Assembly (NCBI GenBank): GCA_003451635.1
Contig: DMAT01000205.1
Span: forward strand, 1-6,435
From: Syntrophus sp. (in: bacteria)
GTDB lineage: Bacteria > Desulfobacterota > Syntrophia > Syntrophales > UBA8958
Direction of reading: 5' to 3'
Length of the DNA stretch: 6,435 bases
In this document: one piece after another, positions 6,006 through 6,435 of the stretch
Layout of the letters: every line of letters begins with the position of its first letter
Numbering within the stretch: the first letter of the stretch is position 1
Position numbers and translations under genes: made by a program
The notes under the pieces: generated by a model
What the model was told of the DNA's origin: nothing
The model's database searches: none
The model's input: only the letters and a program-made list of their open reading frames with translations

Positions 6006-6435
6006 TCCCGGGCTGCCCTTTGCAAATACTCCTCGCCTATTTTCCAGACCGTACCCGCCCCTTGGGTGATAATAACATCTCCAGGTCCGGCGATGGCGAC
6101 AAGTTTGTCTGTAATGTCTTTAAATTCGGCCATATAAAGCACTTCCTTGGAACCATGTTCCCGGATAGCGGCGCCGAGTATCTCCGCATGGACCCCCGGG
6201 ATAGGTGCTTCGCTTGCCGCATAAATATCCGTAAGGATCAGGATGTCGGCGTCGGGGAAAGCTTCAATAAATTCCTGAAAAAGGGCCTTGGTCCGGGTAT
6301 AGCGATGGGGCTGGAAGATCACGATCAACCTGCCCTTCCATACTTGTCTTGCCGCCGCCAGGGTTGCCCGGATTTCCGTCGGGTGATGACCGTAATCATC
6401 AACAACGGTTACATCCCGAACCGTTCCTTTCACTT
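6002..6435 (-). CDS. murC: UDP-N-acetylmuramate--L-alanine ligase MurC, C-terminal part only
   Basis: MurC is the cytoplasmic ATP-dependent ligase that adds L-alanine to UDP-MurNAc, consuming the product of MurB. Only about 144 C-terminal residues are visible; a full MurC has roughly 450-490, so the N-terminal UDP-binding domain and the central ATPase domain lie beyond the right edge. The visible fragment carries the MurC-specific VVDDYGHHPTEI (starting about ten residues in), then FQPHRYTRT (40-48), LTDIYAASEAPIPG, and the terminal GAGTVWKIGEEYL. This is the C-terminal Rossmann-like domain that binds the incoming amino acid. The GTG at 6431-6433 is an internal valine codon, not a start, because the reading frame runs off the window and family members continue upstream. 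The TGA stop overlaps the murB ATG, indicating coupled translation. Confidence 0.97.
   Translation of the reverse strand, partial: VKGTVRDVTVVDDYGHHPTEIRATLAAARQVWKGRLIVIFQPHRYTRTKALFQEFIEAFPDADILILTDIYAASEAPIPGVHAEILGAAIREHGSKEVLYMAEFKDITDKLVAIAGPGDVIITQGAGTVWKIGEEYLQRAARE

Noticed and set aside
6002..6433. GTG at 6431-6433 as a start making a separate 143-residue protein
   Set aside because: The frame continues past the window edge and the sequence is the C-terminal domain of MurC, so this is an internal valine codon.
1..6435. CRISPR array, insertion sequence, prophage or toxin-antitoxin signals
   Set aside because: No spaced direct repeats, transposase motifs, terminal repeats or unexplained gene-sized gaps were seen; the genes are contiguous housekeeping genes on one strand.

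Overview
This window is a piece of a bacterial division and cell-wall (dcw) cluster. All genes lie on the minus strand and are transcribed from high to low coordinates. The order of transcription is murC (3' end only), murB, ftsQ, ftsA, ftsZ, then a radical SAM gene of unknown function, and finally the 5' part of a tRNA gene (probably tRNA-Ala) cut by the left edge. The base composition is moderate. FtsZ has a five-glycine nucleotide loop and a proteobacterial-type C-terminal tail. The ftsZ gene is followed directly by a radical SAM gene of a type I recall from Geobacter-like genomes. Together these suggest a deltaproteobacterial-type organism (Desulfobacterota, Syntrophia or Geobacter relatives). 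That assignment is inference from protein flavour and gene order, not a database result.

Region by region: at 6002-6435 is the C-terminal ligase domain of MurC, whose stop overlaps the murB start (ATGA). MurB (5082-6005) overlaps ftsQ, which begins with GTG (GTGA overlap). FtsQ (4219-5085) is followed after 26 bases by ftsA (2966-4192), then after 14 bases by ftsZ (1800-2951), then after 9 bases by the radical SAM gene (78-1790). The longest gap between genes is 47 bases (31-77), so there is no long non-coding stretch. That last gap contains a good promoter for the tRNA, and the promoter's -35 hexamer contains the stop codon of the radical SAM gene.

Functionally, MurC and MurB make the UDP-MurNAc precursor and its first amino-acid adduct in the cytoplasm. 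FtsZ polymerises into the division ring, FtsA anchors it to the membrane, and FtsQ links the ring to the periplasmic septal machinery. Overlapping starts and short gaps point to one co-transcribed, translationally coupled operon. No promoter for the operon is visible, so it must lie upstream, beyond position 6435, or be an internal one I could not recognise. No intrinsic terminator is visible after the radical SAM gene.

Most of the window is ordinary housekeeping sequence. The items worth a second look are the uncharacterised radical SAM protein attached to the division operon, a perfect 13-bp hairpin covering exactly ten of its codons, and the fused stop codon/tRNA promoter arrangement.
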